64,000 nucleotides of DNA from Chryseobacterium sp. 18061 (GTDB lineage: Bacteria; Pseudomonadota; Gammaproteobacteria; Enterobacterales; Enterobacteriaceae). Within the stretch, counting starts at the first letter, position 1; every line of letters starts with the position of its first letter. Positions 51,265-61,197 of this stretch are shown in pieces. The stretch covers positions 248,001-312,000 of the forward strand of contig CACSKA010000001.1 of NCBI GenBank assembly GCA_902706205.1, in the 5' to 3' direction. The translations under genes and the position numbers were made by a program. A model generated the notes under the pieces. It was not told where the DNA came from. It did no database searches and was given only the letters and a program-made list of their open reading frames with translations.

Positions 51265-52419
51265 ATGAGCTGGGACCGTCAGAAATCAACAATATCGACT
51301 AAGCCTGAAGAACCTTCATTCCTCCTGTGGATGATGTTGGGGATTTTCGCGTTGGTCGGTTGTGTACTGCTGTTCGTCCTGCATGCCAATAAACTGGCAG
51401 GGCCACTTCAAACATTTAATCTTTGGGTTGTCACTGCGTGCCCTGCAGTTGTCTGGTTTTTCTTTCTGTGTCTGCGTGGCTGGATCTATAACAATGCTTT
51501 TGACAGACACGAATTTGAAACCAATGAGGCAGAGTATGCGCAACAACAGTGGATAGAGTGGTCTGGACGCAATATCGCAGTATTACATAGTGGTATAATG
51601 CTGCCTGCAAATCTGACACCTCAAAATTTTATTGCAGCCCCGCCAACTCTGGAGCAGAGCACATCTCTGACCCAACGAATTTGTCTGCAGGATCATGAGA
51701 CACATTTTTCAGTTCTGTTAACCGGGTTAAGTCATGTATTGGCAAAGTTGCCTTTAGATTTAGTACCAGCTGTCACGCTACTGACAGATTCTCACGATGA
51801 CATACTGGTATTGCAGAATGCATTTGCTCAGGCATGGCAGACATCCATTCTGGATCGCCCTGTTCCACAGTTGACGATACTTACGTCAAAGACCTTCCTC
51901 TCACTGGATGAGCGAATTAAATCACCGACGCTGGATGTGGATTTAATCCTGATTCACCAGACACAGGGACGGGACGCGTACAGTGATGCACTCGCAACTC
52001 TGTTGTTGACCTCCGATGATGTCGCCACAAAATATAATCTTTCGCTTAATACCCGTCTTTTGCGTCCAATGGCTCTTGATATGGCGATTTCAGAAAAATC
52101 GCTGGATACATTTTTCTCGACACAAAATCAGGCGTGTGCCACCGCCAGTATTGTCGGCGACAGAGTGGAATGGGGTAATACATTTTCTAATTTGCTCACA
52201 GCGGCACAAGATTATGGCGGTCACTGGAAACCTGAACAGCTCCACTGGCTGGAGAAATATGCCGGGCTCAGCGGCCCCTTTTCTCCATGGATAATGGCAG
52301 CAGTTGCCAGCGATATCGTGAACATACAAAAAGCAGACTGTCTGATGCTTTCTACAGATGGTGAGCAGAGATTTATTAATACAGTGCAAACAGGGAATAG
52401 AGATAATGACAACAGGTAA
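51265..52419 (+). CDS. T6SS-associated membrane protein upstream of tssM
   Basis: A 384-residue protein with two N-terminal transmembrane helices (about 18-42 and 52-74) and a large soluble domain, probably cytoplasmic or periplasmic, with no recognised catalytic motif. Related genes occur directly before icmF/tssM in Klebsiella/Enterobacter-type T6SS clusters, but their role is not established. The start lies 3 bp after the PAAR stop, and its end overlaps the tssM start by 14 bp, so the three are probably one operon. Confidence 0.75.
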   Translation: MSWDRQKSTISTKPEEPSFLLWMMLGIFALVGCVLLFVLHANKLAGPLQTFNLWVVTACPAVVWFFFLCLRGWIYNNAFDRHEFETNEAEYAQQQWIEWSGRNIAVLHSGIMLPANLTPQNFIAAPPTLEQSTSLTQRICLQDHETHFSVLLTGLSHVLAKLPLDLVPAVTLLTDSHDDILVLQNAFAQAWQTSILDRPVPQLTILTSKTFLSLDERIKSPTLDVDLILIHQTQGRDAYSDALATLLLTSDDVATKYNLSLNTRLLRPMALDMAISEKSLDTFFSTQNQACATASIVGDRVEWGNTFSNLLTAAQDYGGHWKPEQLHWLEKYAGLSGPFSPWIMAAVASDIVNIQKADCLMLSTDGEQRFINTVQTGNRDNDNR

Positions 52420-55400
52420 TTCCTCATGGCGCGGAGGCTGGGGAAGAATGGGTTTCTCCGCGCTTTTAGCAGGCGGGATTGCCTGGTTAATCTGGCACTT
52501 TGGCGACCAGATTGGGCTGCGCACGACGTTCATGAAAAGTTTGGTGCTTGCTGGTGCTTTATTCCTGTTGCTCATGTTTCGTCATGGCAAAACAATTAGC
52601 CTTGCCATCAAGCAGGGCTGGCACCGTTTTCAGGCAAAGCGCAAAAATGTGTTACCCGACGATGAAGGTCGCGTCAAACAGACGGCCCCTCGCAATGTCA
52701 CCGTCGCGTCCATACGTGAAGCCATGCGCACCCTCTATGGCCGTCGCTGGGGACGTAAAACACGCATCCTGCTGATAACCGGTACTGCCACTGAAGTAGA
52801 ACAGCTGACGCCAGGTCTTACGGCTCATCTCTGGCAGGAAGATCGCGGCACGCTGCTACTATGGGGCGGTGACCTCAATACCCCAGCCGACAGTGCCTGG
52901 CTGACCGCGCTGCGTAAGCTGCGCCGTCGTCCGGTGGATGGCCTGGTGTGGGTGACGTCAGCCTTTGACCAGTTATCTGCCCCCGGGCTGGAACGACCGT
53001 TACCGGTTCCCTCTGAAAGCACCATGGATTCCCTGTCTCATGCCATCAGCGACCGTATGGAAACGCTTGGCTGGAAACTCCCGCTGTATGTCTGGTCTCT
53101 GCATCTGCGCGCCGGAAAGCAGGAAGGGCGCATTGTGCAGGCGACCGGTTGCCTGCTGTCTGCCGGGTGTCGTGCGGAGGGACTTGCCGAACAGCTCGCC
53201 GCCCTGACGCCGGATCTGACCACTCGGGGTCTGCAGCAAACCTGTGGAGACGTGAAACATAATTTCTTGCTGACCCTGGCCGACCAGCTGGTTCGCGAAC
53301 CTGACAGCATGACCATTCCGCTGTCGGTGATGCTCAATCCGTACCGCCCGCTGCCGCTGGCTGGCGTGGTGTTCAGTCAGCCTTCAGCCGGTGCGGAACG
53401 TGCCGTGACACACCACTGGGGTATGGATAAGCGATGGGATGTGCTGCCGGAGTCAGTCCGGACACTCCCTGCCGGACTGCGTCCACGCAAACCGGGCATT
53501 CCATGGCGCAAAGTGTTTGCGTCGGTTATCGCCCTGGCGATGGTCAGTTGGGCTGCCTGGATGGGGATTGCCTATGTCAGCAACCGCAGCCAGATTGACG
53601 CAGCCAGTGCGCAGGCCACTCTGGCCGCACAGTCAAATCAGCCGCTGGAGCAGCGTCTGTATGCGCTGTCTGAGTTGCAGAAAACTCTGGCCCGCCTGCA
53701 GTACCGCTCAGAACAAGGTGCGCCGTGGTATGACCGTGCCGGTCTGAGTCAGAATGACGCGCTGCTGGCCGCCCTCTGGCCGCGTTATCAGGACAGTGCG
53801 TTGCCGCTGCTGCGTGATGCGGCAGCCAGCCATCTTCAGAAACAGATCAGTGCCTTTAATGCGTTACCGCCGGGCAGCCCGCTGCGCGAGCAGATGGCAA
53901 AAACCACGTATGACCAGCTCAGGCTCTACCTGATGCTGGCCCGTCCGGAGCATATGGATGCGGCCTGGTTCAGTACCGCGCTGTTGCATGACTGGCCGAA
54001 ACGCAGTGGCGTGAAAGACGGCGTCTGGCAGGGGATGGCCCCGTCACTGCTGACGTTTTACGGTGCGCAGCTGGCGACTCATCCTCAGTGGCGTCTGCCT
54101 GCAGATGAGAGCATGGTCAGCCAGGCACGTTCGCTGCTGGTTCGCCTGATGGGCGTGCGCAACAGCGAGTCCTCCCTGTACCAGAAGATGCTCTCTCAGG
54201 TCGCACACCTGTATGTTGATATGCGTCTGGATGACATGGCTGGCGACACAGACGCGGCACGCCTGTTCAGTACCTCTGAGGTGGTGCCGGGGATGTTCAC
54301 CCGCCAGGCCTGGGAGCATGTTCAGCCCGCCATCGAGAAAGTGGTGAAGGCACGCCGGGACGAACTCGACTGGGTGCTGACGGACAGCAAGCGGCCGGCG
54401 GCTGCACAGGATGAAACCTCCCCGAAAGCGCTGAAAAAGCGTCTGACGGACCGCTACTTTGCGGACTTTGGTGGGGCCTGGCTGGAATTCCTCAACAGCC
54501 TGCGCTGGAATCAGGCGGCCACGCTGTCGGACTCGATTGACCAGCTGACCCTGATGGCTGACGTCCGCCAGTCGCCACTGGTGGCCCTGATGAATACCCT
54601 GAACGTACAGGGGCGTACCGGGCAGACGGGTGAAGCGATTTCTGATTCACTGGTGAAATCGGCGAAAAATCTCCTGGGCGGTGATGACAAGGATGCGATT
54701 GACCAGAGTGCCGGTGTTCACGGCCCGCTGGATGCGACCTTTGGCCCGGTGCTGGCGTTGATGGACAAAACCCGCTCCGGAACGCAGGCCCAGAGCCTCC
54801 AGTCATATCTGACCCGTGTCACCCAGGTGCGTCTGCGCCTGCAGCAGGTGACCAACGCGGCCGACCCGCAGGCCATGACCCAGACCCTTGCCCAGACGGT
54901 ATTCCAGGGTAAGGCGGTCGACCTGACCGAAACCCGCGACTATGGCAGCCTGATTGCCGCTGGTCTCGGCCAGGAGTGGAGCGGTTTTGGTCAGACGGTT
55001 TTTGTGAATCCGATGGAGCAGGCCTGGCAGCAGGTGCTGACGCCGGCAGCCGACAGCCTCAATACGCAATGGCAGCAGGCGGTGGTCAGTGAGTGGAACA
55101 GTGCCTTTGGTGGTCGCTATCCGTTCAGTAACAGCAGCAGCGACGTTTCGCTGCCGCTGCTGGCTAAATACCTCAATGCCGATTCCGGGCGTATCGTGCA
55201 GTTCCTGCAGACCCGTCTCAAAGGTGTACTGCACCGGGAAGGTAATCACTGGGTACCGGACAGCATCAATTCGCAAGGACTGACCTTTAACCCGGCCTTC
55301 CTCAACGCCATCAACACCCTGAGCCATATCTCGGATGTGGCCTTCACCGAAGGCAACGCTGGCATGAACTTTGAGCTGCGTCCGGGGACCGCCGCCGGCG

Positions 55401-55822
55401 TGATGCAGACTGACATGATTATCGACAGCCAGAAACTGACCTACGTTAACCAGCTGCCAGCGTGGAAGCGCTTCACATGGCCTGCGGACACCGAGGCGCC
55501 CGGCGCAAACCTGAGCTGGATAAGCACGCAGGCGGGTACCCGCCAGTATGCGGATATTTCCGGTGCCTGGGGGTGGATACGCCTGCTCGACACGGCAGCG
55601 GTCAGGGCTTACCCGGGCGTTGGCAGTAGTTACAGCCTGAGCTGGAAAGCACAGGACGATCGCCCTCTTAATTACACCCTGCGCACCGAAGCCGGAGAGG
55701 GGCCGCTGGCCCTCCTCAAGCTGCGTAATTTTGTTCTGCCAGACACGATTTTCGTCACTTCCGGCGGCACCACGATTGCACCGGACGCCAAAGCCCGGCT
55801 GTCGGATACTGACCTCAACTAA
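52406..55822 (+). CDS. tssM: T6SS membrane-complex protein TssM (IcmF)
   Basis: A 1138-residue IcmF/TssM. Two N-terminal transmembrane segments (about 15-33 and 38-57) are followed by a cytoplasmic domain, a third transmembrane helix (about 370-393) and a large periplasmic domain that contacts TssJ and spans to the outer membrane complex. The position of the Walker A loop (near residue 122, LLITGTATEVEQ) lacks the GxxGxGKT consensus, so nucleotide binding is doubtful, as in some enterobacterial TssM proteins. The ATG at 52406 has a purine-rich ribosome site. No TssJ gene is present in the window. Confidence 0.94.
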   Translation: MTTGNSSWRGGWGRMGFSALLAGGIAWLIWHFGDQIGLRTTFMKSLVLAGALFLLLMFRHGKTISLAIKQGWHRFQAKRKNVLPDDEGRVKQTAPRNVTVASIREAMRTLYGRRWGRKTRILLITGTATEVEQLTPGLTAHLWQEDRGTLLLWGGDLNTPADSAWLTALRKLRRRPVDGLVWVTSAFDQLSAPGLERPLPVPSESTMDSLSHAISDRMETLGWKLPLYVWSLHLRAGKQEGRIVQATGCLLSAGCRAEGLAEQLAALTPDLTTRGLQQTCGDVKHNFLLTLADQLVREPDSMTIPLSVMLNPYRPLPLAGVVFSQPSAGAERAVTHHWGMDKRWDVLPESVRTLPAGLRPRKPGIPWRKVFASVIALAMVSWAAWMGIAYVSNRSQIDAASAQATLAAQSNQPLEQRLYALSELQKTLARLQYRSEQGAPWYDRAGLSQNDALLAALWPRYQDSALPLLRDAAASHLQKQISAFNALPPGSPLREQMAKTTYDQLRLYLMLARPEHMDAAWFSTALLHDWPKRSGVKDGVWQGMAPSLLTFYGAQLATHPQWRLPADESMVSQARSLLVRLMGVRNSESSLYQKMLSQVAHLYVDMRLDDMAGDTDAARLFSTSEVVPGMFTRQAWEHVQPAIEKVVKARRDELDWVLTDSKRPAAAQDETSPKALKKRLTDRYFADFGGAWLEFLNSLRWNQAATLSDSIDQLTLMADVRQSPLVALMNTLNVQGRTGQTGEAISDSLVKSAKNLLGGDDKDAIDQSAGVHGPLDATFGPVLALMDKTRSGTQAQSLQSYLTRVTQVRLRLQQVTNAADPQAMTQTLAQTVFQGKAVDLTETRDYGSLIAAGLGQEWSGFGQTVFVNPMEQAWQQVLTPAADSLNTQWQQAVVSEWNSAFGGRYPFSNSSSDVSLPLLAKYLNADSGRIVQFLQTRLKGVLHREGNHWVPDSINSQGLTFNPAFLNAINTLSHISDVAFTEGNAGMNFELRPGTAAGVMQTDMIIDSQKLTYVNQLPAWKRFTWPADTEAPGANLSWISTQAGTRQYADISGAWGWIRLLDTAAVRAYPGVGSSYSLSWKAQDDRPLNYTLRTEAGEGPLALLKLRNFVLPDTIFVTSGGTTIAPDAKARLSDTDLN

Positions 55823-56180
55823 CTTATTCACGCCACAGGGATTTTCATGGCAACTCTGAGTACGCTTTTTTGCGCCTGTTCGCAAGAACCGAAGACGATG
55901 ATGGAACAACAAGGAGTTCAAAGCAGGGTTGAGAAGAAAGATGCGAAAAGCTGCGATGGACAGAAACTACCTCGCGTCAGTCCTTGAAGGGTGCGGGCTT
56001 TCGTAATCTTACCCTGAAGCAGCTGGTTACCCGTTATGCACAGCTCGAGAACGCGCAGAAAGGGGACTGATCTCCTGCCAAATCGCAGGGTATCTCTGAT
56101 TTACCCCAGTAAAACAAAATGCTGTTGTGCAAATCACTTATACTGCCGACAAATAGATCAATCGAAGTCATCTCGCTGGT
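55823..56180 (+). other. Deletion scar after tssM
   Basis: After tssM, an ATG at 55847 with AGGG at correct spacing starts a 46-codon frame (MATLSTLFCACSQE...) that ends at 55987. A second, different frame (55987-56070) ends KQLVTRYAQLENAQKGD. Neither is a complete gene. The good start signal suggests the 5' end of a lost T6SS gene joined to unrelated sequence. No intact insertion sequence or direct repeat explaining the deletion was recognised. Confidence 0.55.
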
Positions 56181-57641
56181 ATGTATATTTCGACACGCAT
56201 TAAAGTGGTTATCCATCTCTGCGCATTCCTCGTTGTGCTGTATAGCCTGACGATGCTTCCGCCTATGCTGCTGGCGTTGGTGGATAAGGAGCGCAGCCTG
56301 TTTGCGTTCTTGTCGACGTTTGCCATTTTCTTTCCCGCCGGGCTAATTGGCTGGGGGTTAACGCGCCAGTCGAAAATTCAGCTCGAAACCCGGGACGGAT
56401 TTATCATCATCGTCCTGTTCTGGCTACTGTTTTCGTTGATCAGCGCCATGCCGCTGTGGCTGGATGACTCGCTGAATATCTCCCTGGCCGACGCGATGTT
56501 TGAGGGCGTGTCCGGGATAACCACCACCGGCGCGTCTATTTTCAGCGACGTGACGCATCTGCCTCGATCGATTCTCTATTACCGCTCACAGCTGAACTTT
56601 ATCGGCGGGTTAGGCGTTATCGTCCTGGCAGTTGCGGTGCTGCCGCTGCTGGGTATCGGGGGCATGAAGCTGTATCAGTCAGAAATGCCGGGGCCGTTTA
56701 AAGAAGAGCGCCTGACGCCGCGTCTGGCGGACACCTCGAAAAGCCTGTGGTTTACCTACATGCTGCTGGGCATGACCTGCACACTGGCGTTTTACCTTGC
56801 CGGAATGCCATTTTTCGACGCGCTGTGCCACGGTTTATCGACCGTTTCACTGGGTGGTTTTTCCACCCAAAGCGAGAGTATTGGCTACTACAACAGCTAC
56901 GCCATCGAATTGGTGGCGGGCGGGTTTTCGCTGCTGTCGGCGGTGAACTTTACGCTCTATTTCGTCGCACTTTCGCGCCGCAGTCTTAAGCCTTTCCGCC
57001 GCAACAGCGAGCTGCGCTTTTTCCTTTGTGTGGTGATGCTGGTGGTCGCGATCATCACCTTCGAAGTCTGGCGGGCTGGCATGTACGCCCTGCCTGCGTC
57101 GTTCGTGCACTCCTTCTTCCTTGTCAGCTCGATGATTACCGATAACGGGCTGGCCACGGCGGATTACGCCTCATGGCCCACGCACGTGGTCGTTTTGCTG
57201 TTGTCTGCGAGTTTCTTCGGCGGCTGCGTGGGGTCAACCTGCGGCGGGATTAAGGCGCTGCGATTCCTGATCCTGTTCCGCCAGAGCCGCCACGAAGTGC
57301 ACCAACTTGCGCATCCACGCGCGATTATGAGCGTGCGCGTGGGCAACACGGTGATTAATGACAGGGTGATGCGATCGGTCTGGAGTTTCTTCTTTTTGTA
57401 CATTTTCTGCACCTGTTCATTCATCTGGGCGTTGAATCTGCTGGGGTACGATTTGCTTACATCGTTTGCCTCCGTTGCCGCCTGCATTAATAATATGGGC
57501 TTAGGATTTGGCGCGACTGCGACGGGCTTCGGTACGCTCAACGACGCGGCAAAATATTTGTTGTGCGGGGCAATGCTACTGGGTCGTCTGGAGATTTATC
57601 CGGTGTTAATCCTCTTGTCGAGGACCTTCTGGCGCAGTTAA
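56181..57641 (+). CDS. TrkH-family potassium transporter
   Basis: A 486-residue TrkH/TrkG/KtrB-type K+ transporter subunit with four membrane-pore-membrane repeats. Filter-like segments are visible: SGITTTGAS, LSTVSLGGFS, SSMITDNGLA and AACINNMGLGFG. The third segment differs from the usual TrkH form. It resembles E. coli TrkH in length (483) but is a diverged paralogue and may work with a cytoplasmic TrkA-type gate. It lies between the T6SS scar and cueR, where E. coli has glsA-ybaT. The ribosome site is weak. Confidence 0.85.
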   Translation: MYISTRIKVVIHLCAFLVVLYSLTMLPPMLLALVDKERSLFAFLSTFAIFFPAGLIGWGLTRQSKIQLETRDGFIIIVLFWLLFSLISAMPLWLDDSLNISLADAMFEGVSGITTTGASIFSDVTHLPRSILYYRSQLNFIGGLGVIVLAVAVLPLLGIGGMKLYQSEMPGPFKEERLTPRLADTSKSLWFTYMLLGMTCTLAFYLAGMPFFDALCHGLSTVSLGGFSTQSESIGYYNSYAIELVAGGFSLLSAVNFTLYFVALSRRSLKPFRRNSELRFFLCVVMLVVAIITFEVWRAGMYALPASFVHSFFLVSSMITDNGLATADYASWPTHVVVLLLSASFFGGCVGSTCGGIKALRFLILFRQSRHEVHQLAHPRAIMSVRVGNTVINDRVMRSVWSFFFLYIFCTCSFIWALNLLGYDLLTSFASVAACINNMGLGFGATATGFGTLNDAAKYLLCGAMLLGRLEIYPVLILLSRTFWRS

Positions 57642-57673
57642 GTGATTCCCACAACCTATAAGTGGAGGCGAGC

Positions 57674-58081
57674 GTGAATATCAGCGACGTAGCGAAAAGA
57701 ACCGGTTTAACCAGCAAAGCGATTCGTTTTTACGAAGAGAAGGGGCTGGTCACACCGCCATTGCGCAGCGATAACGGCTACCGCAGCTACACGCAAAAAC
57801 ATCTGGAAGAGTTGACGCTACTGCGTCAGGCACGCCAGGTGGGGTTCAATCTGGAAGAGTGTGGCGAGCTGGTGAATCTGTTCAATGATCCGGGGCGTCA
57901 CAGTGCTGATGTGAAGGCGCGTACGTTGCAAAAAGTGGCTGACATAGAAAGGCACATCACGGAATTGCAGAGCATGCGTGAACAACTTCTGGCGCTGGCG
58001 GATGCCTGTCCTGGAGATGACAGCGCCGACTGCCCGATTATTGATAATCTGTCCGGCTGCTGTCATCGCAAAAGTAACTAG
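57674..58081 (+). CDS. cueR: CueR, MerR-family copper regulator
   Basis: A 135-residue MerR-type activator that senses Cu+ (and Ag+/Au+) and turns on copA and cueO. The GTG start has GGAGG at good spacing. The HTH ([19 protein letters not shown]), dimerisation helix and metal-binding loop with two cysteines ([10 protein letters not shown], near residues 111-120) are present, plus the trailing CC motif. It is now about 23 kb from copA because the T6SS block lies between them. The end overlaps the 3' end of convergent ybbJ by 4 bp. Confidence 0.96.
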   Translation: MNISDVAKRTGLTSKAIRFYEEKGLVTPPLRSDNGYRSYTQKHLEELTLLRQARQVGFNLEECGELVNLFNDPGRHSADVKARTLQKVADIERHITELQSMREQLLALADACPGDDSADCPIIDNLSGCCHRKSN

Positions 58082-58530
58082 TGTGGGCGCACCTTTAAGG
58101 TAATGCCTTCTACTGCGAACACTTCTACACGGGTCCCTGCCGGAAGATCGTCTTCGGCAAGAACCGGCCATGAACTGTCGCCAACGCGCATGTGACCGCG
58201 CCCGTTGATGAGTGTCGTATCCAGTGTGAAGATTTTACCGACCAGTTGCTGACCGCGCTGATTGAGCTGGCTATCTGCGCGCGGCTGTTGGCGAACACGA
58301 TTCGACAGCCAACGCCACCATAGCCAGGCGGCGAGCAGCGTCAGTACCGCAAACACCACCCCTTGCCACTCCCAGCCGAACGGCAGCAGCCACACCAGCA
58401 GGCCGGTGACAATCGCCGCTACGCCGCTCCACAGAAGATAGCCATTCCCGCCTAGCATTTCTGCCGCCAGCAGCACGCCGCCGAGGCTCAGCCAGAAAAT
58501 GTGCGGGTGGACGAGAAGGGCATCAATCAT
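58078..58530 (-). CDS. ybbJ: YbbJ, NfeD-family membrane protein
   Basis: A 150-residue NfeD-like protein: three hydrophobic segments (about 7-70) followed by a C-terminal OB-fold domain ([19 protein letters not shown]). NfeD proteins pair with SPFH/stomatin proteins to form membrane microdomain complexes. It follows qmcA directly, overlapping its end by 4 bp, so the two are coupled. Confidence 0.92.
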   Translation of the reverse strand: MIDALLVHPHIFWLSLGGVLLAAEMLGGNGYLLWSGVAAIVTGLLVWLLPFGWEWQGVVFAVLTLLAAWLWWRWLSNRVRQQPRADSQLNQRGQQLVGKIFTLDTTLINGRGHMRVGDSSWPVLAEDDLPAGTRVEVFAVEGITLKVRPH

Positions 58531-59444
58531 GGTTTTTTCCGCTCACCAGCGCTGTCTTTCACCAGTTCAGCAATCCCAGCAATCGAACCCATCAGGCTGC
58601 TGGCATCCAGCGGCATCATCACCACTTTGCTGTTATTCGCTGAGCCAATCTGCTGTAACGCATCGGTGTATTTCTGCGCGATGAAGTAGTTCACGGCCTG
58701 GATATCCCCGGCGGCAATCGCTTCGGATACCATTTGCGTCGCGCGGGCTTCCGCTTCGGCTGAACGTTCACGCGCTTCTGCCTGCAGGAACGTAGACTGA
58801 CGCTCACCTTCCGCTTTGAGAATTTTCGACTGCTTCTCACCTTCGGCTTTGACGATCTGCGCCTGGCGGATCCCTTCAGCCTCCAGGATGTAAGCTCGCT
58901 TGGTTCGTTCGGCTTTCATCTGCGCATTCATGGCGTCAATAAGTTCAGCCGGTGGACGAACGTCGCGAATTTCGATACGGGTGATTTTAATGCCCCACGG
59001 ATTGGTGGCTTCATCCACGATATGCAGCAGGCGGGTGTTGATGTTGTCACGCTGGGAGAGCATTTCGTCGAGCTCCATCGAGCCCAGTACGGTACGGATG
59101 TTGGTCATCGTCAGGTTGATGATCGCCAGTTCCAGGTTGCTGACTTCATACGCCGCTTTCGGGGCATCAATCACCTGAATAAAACACACCGCATCAATGG
59201 AAACGTTGGCGTTATCCTTGGAGATAACCTCCTGGGATGGAATGTCCAGAACCTGTTCCATCATATTGATTTTGCGGCCAATCCGGTCCATGAATGGCAC
59301 CACCAGACTCAAGCCAGGATTAAGGGTGTTGGTATAACGGCCAAAACGCTCGACCGTCCATTGATAACCCTGAGGAACGATCTTGACGCCTGCGCCCACA
59401 ATCACCAGCGCGACGAAGATCAGTACGGGAATAAAGACGAGCAT
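58527..59444 (-). CDS. qmcA: QmcA, SPFH/band-7 membrane protein
   Basis: A 305-residue SPFH-domain protein with an N-terminal transmembrane anchor (about 2-22), the prohibitin-homology domain, and an Ala/Glu-rich coiled coil (about 190-245). In E. coli it forms large ring complexes with partner YbbJ and links to FtsH quality control. The AGGAGG ribosome site precedes the ATG. Length equals E. coli. Confidence 0.95.
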   Translation of the reverse strand: MLVFIPVLIFVALVIVGAGVKIVPQGYQWTVERFGRYTNTLNPGLSLVVPFMDRIGRKINMMEQVLDIPSQEVISKDNANVSIDAVCFIQVIDAPKAAYEVSNLELAIINLTMTNIRTVLGSMELDEMLSQRDNINTRLLHIVDEATNPWGIKITRIEIRDVRPPAELIDAMNAQMKAERTKRAYILEAEGIRQAQIVKAEGEKQSKILKAEGERQSTFLQAEARERSAEAEARATQMVSEAIAAGDIQAVNYFIAQKYTDALQQIGSANNSKVVMMPLDASSLMGSIAGIAELVKDSAGERKKP

Positions 59445-59579
59445 TTAAAACCTCCTGTTTTTGCCTGATAGCCGACTACCTTCGTCAGCCCGATACCTGA
59501 AAGTATAACTTTTATCCTTCTCAGCGCGAAGGCCGGGTGCATACAATAACGAGGAACAGGCGCGTAAAACGGGAAAAAA

Positions 59580-59839
59580 ATGAAGGAATTATTGCAGGTT
59601 AATCCGCTGGGATATCAGCCAGGCGGCACGCCGCTTTTGCACAATATCAATCTGACGTTGAATGAAGGACAATTTACGCTGATTACCGGGCCGTCTGGCC
59701 GTGGGAAATGCAGAGAATTGCGCTGATTCGCAATCTGCAATTTTTACCGAAAGTATTATTGCTGGATGAGCATAATAAGCAGACTGTGAACGAGAGTATT
59801 CACCGCTACGTCAAAGAGCAGCGGGTTTGTGTGCTGTAG
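59580..59839 (+). pseudogene. fetA: Decayed fetA (ybbL) iron-export ABC ATPase
   Basis: The first about 42 codons match the FetA N-terminus (NINLTLNEGQFTLITGPSG), but the Walker A loop has become GPSGRGK. The sequence then jumps to QRIALIRNLQFLPKVLLLDE in another frame, missing most of the ATPase core (signature and Q-loop region). Residues after LLLDE continue as HNKQTVNESIHRYVKEQ before a stop. An internal deletion plus frameshift has destroyed the gene. Confidence 0.88.
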
Positions 59840-60207
59840 GACTGTGCTACAACAACCTCGGGCAGCGTTTTAGCAGTGAACAGCAGCAAATTCAGGAAAA
59901 ATTGATCCTCGGTGCCACGCCGAAAGTGGCGTCAGAGCGCCTGACCCGCGAAAGCATTCGCGCCTCACTAATTCCGACTGTAGATTCGGCCAAAACCGTC
60001 GGGCAGGTGAGTCTACCTGGCATGATGTCAGGCTTGATTTTCGCCGCTGCCGACCCGGTAAAAGCGATTAAGTATTAGGTTATTGTCACGTTTATGCTGC
60101 TTTCGACCGCCAGTCTGTCGACTATTATTACCTGCTACCTGACCTATCGGAAGTTCTATAATTCGCGGCATCAGCTGGTGGTGAAGCAAATAAAAAAGCC
60201 GGAATGA
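59834..60207 (+). pseudogene. fetB: Decayed fetB (ybbM) iron-export permease
   Basis: Only the last about 120 codons of FetB remain (VGLCYNNLGQ to the KQIKKPE end). An in-frame TAG at 60076-60078 interrupts them where E. coli has Gln after KAIKY; the frame continues after it (VIVTFMLLSTASLSTIITCYLTYRK). With the fetA remnant this marks loss of the FetAB iron exporter in this lineage. Confidence 0.88.
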
Positions 60208-60220
60208 GCTTCCGGCTTTT
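60193..60220. terminator. Hairpin at the fetB remnant / ybbN 3' end
   Basis: AAAAGCCGGAA pairs with TTCCGGCTTTT in a strong stem flanked by A- and T-runs on both sides. It can terminate both the fetAB remnant and convergent ybbN. Confidence 0.85.
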
Positions 60221-60274
60221 GTCGTCAAGACACGGTCACTGGCTTGCTATGCGAAGCGCCAGCAGGCTACGTAA

Positions 60275-61129
60275 TCAGTAGAGCAGGGAGTACAGCAGAC
60301 GGCGGTATTTCGAGGCCAATGCATCGCCGGTGCCGAGTGCCGCGAGAATTTCCTGCAGCATTTTGCGCGCCTGACCATCCGCCGCGCCCAGGTCTTTCCT
60401 CAAATGGCTGAACAGCAGTTCCAGCGCTTCTTCATTGCGCCCAACCTGATGCAGCTGCAGCGCCAGCTGCGACGCGAGAGCCGCATCTTCCGGATATTCC
60501 GCCACCTGCTGTTGCAGCTGCTGGATTTCCGGGGTATCAGCTGCCTGTTTCAGCAGCTCAATCTGCGCCACCAGGCCCTGATAACGGGTGTCCTGATCCT
60601 GCATTGGCACGGTTTTCAGCGTCGCTGCTGCCTCTTCCGAACGGTTAAGGGCAATCTGTGTTTCCGCCAGCAAAAGGCCTATCTGGCTGTCCTGATTCGA
60701 CAGCTGCCACGCGTCTTTCAGCAGCGGCAGCGCATCGGCGTGATTACCTTCCTGCATCAGCAGCATTGCCTGCTGGGCTTTCAGCTCTTCTTCACGCGGC
60801 AGGAATTTATCGAGCAGCGTACGAATAACGTCTTCCGGCTGCGGGCCCTGGAAACCGTCGACCGGCTGACCATTCTGGAACAGATACACGGTCGGAATAG
60901 CGCGCAGGCCAAACTGAGAGGCAATCATCTGCTCGGCGTCGCAGTCGAGTTTCGCCAGAATGAACTGACCGTTGTATTGGTTAGCGAGGCTTTCCAGTAG
61001 CGGGGTTAACTGCTCGCAGTGCTGGCTACGCGGTGACCAGAAGTAGAACAACACCGGAAGAGTGGCGGACTGCTCCAGGGTCTGGTGCAGGTTAGCTTCG
61101 GTAATGTTAACGATATACTGTGCAGACAT
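60275..61129 (-). CDS. cnoX: CnoX (YbbN), thioredoxin-like chaperone
   Basis: A 284-residue protein with an N-terminal thioredoxin fold whose active site reads SPRSQHC (one Cys rather than CXXC), followed by TPR repeats (about 120-280). CnoX is a chaperone-redoxin that protects substrates of GroEL during hypochlorous acid stress. Length equals E. coli YbbN. Confidence 0.95.
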   Translation of the reverse strand: MSAQYIVNITEANLHQTLEQSATLPVLFYFWSPRSQHCEQLTPLLESLANQYNGQFILAKLDCDAEQMIASQFGLRAIPTVYLFQNGQPVDGFQGPQPEDVIRTLLDKFLPREEELKAQQAMLLMQEGNHADALPLLKDAWQLSNQDSQIGLLLAETQIALNRSEEAAATLKTVPMQDQDTRYQGLVAQIELLKQAADTPEIQQLQQQVAEYPEDAALASQLALQLHQVGRNEEALELLFSHLRKDLGAADGQARKMLQEILAALGTGDALASKYRRLLYSLLY

Positions 61130-61197
61130 AAGGCATTCTCTTTATTCGATATGAGTCGATATCTCATTGAGATGGGGGCGGAGGACGATGCTTCAAC

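Noticed and set aside
54803..55921. Minus-strand frame opposite the end of tssM (372 codons)
   Set aside because: Antisense shadow of tssM with no recognisable domain; tssM is well supported on the plus strand.
55987..56070. Fragment ending KQLVTRYAQLENAQKGD as the tail of an insertion-sequence transposase
   Set aside because: The residues are suggestive only; no inverted repeat, target duplication or catalytic motif supports a mobile element.
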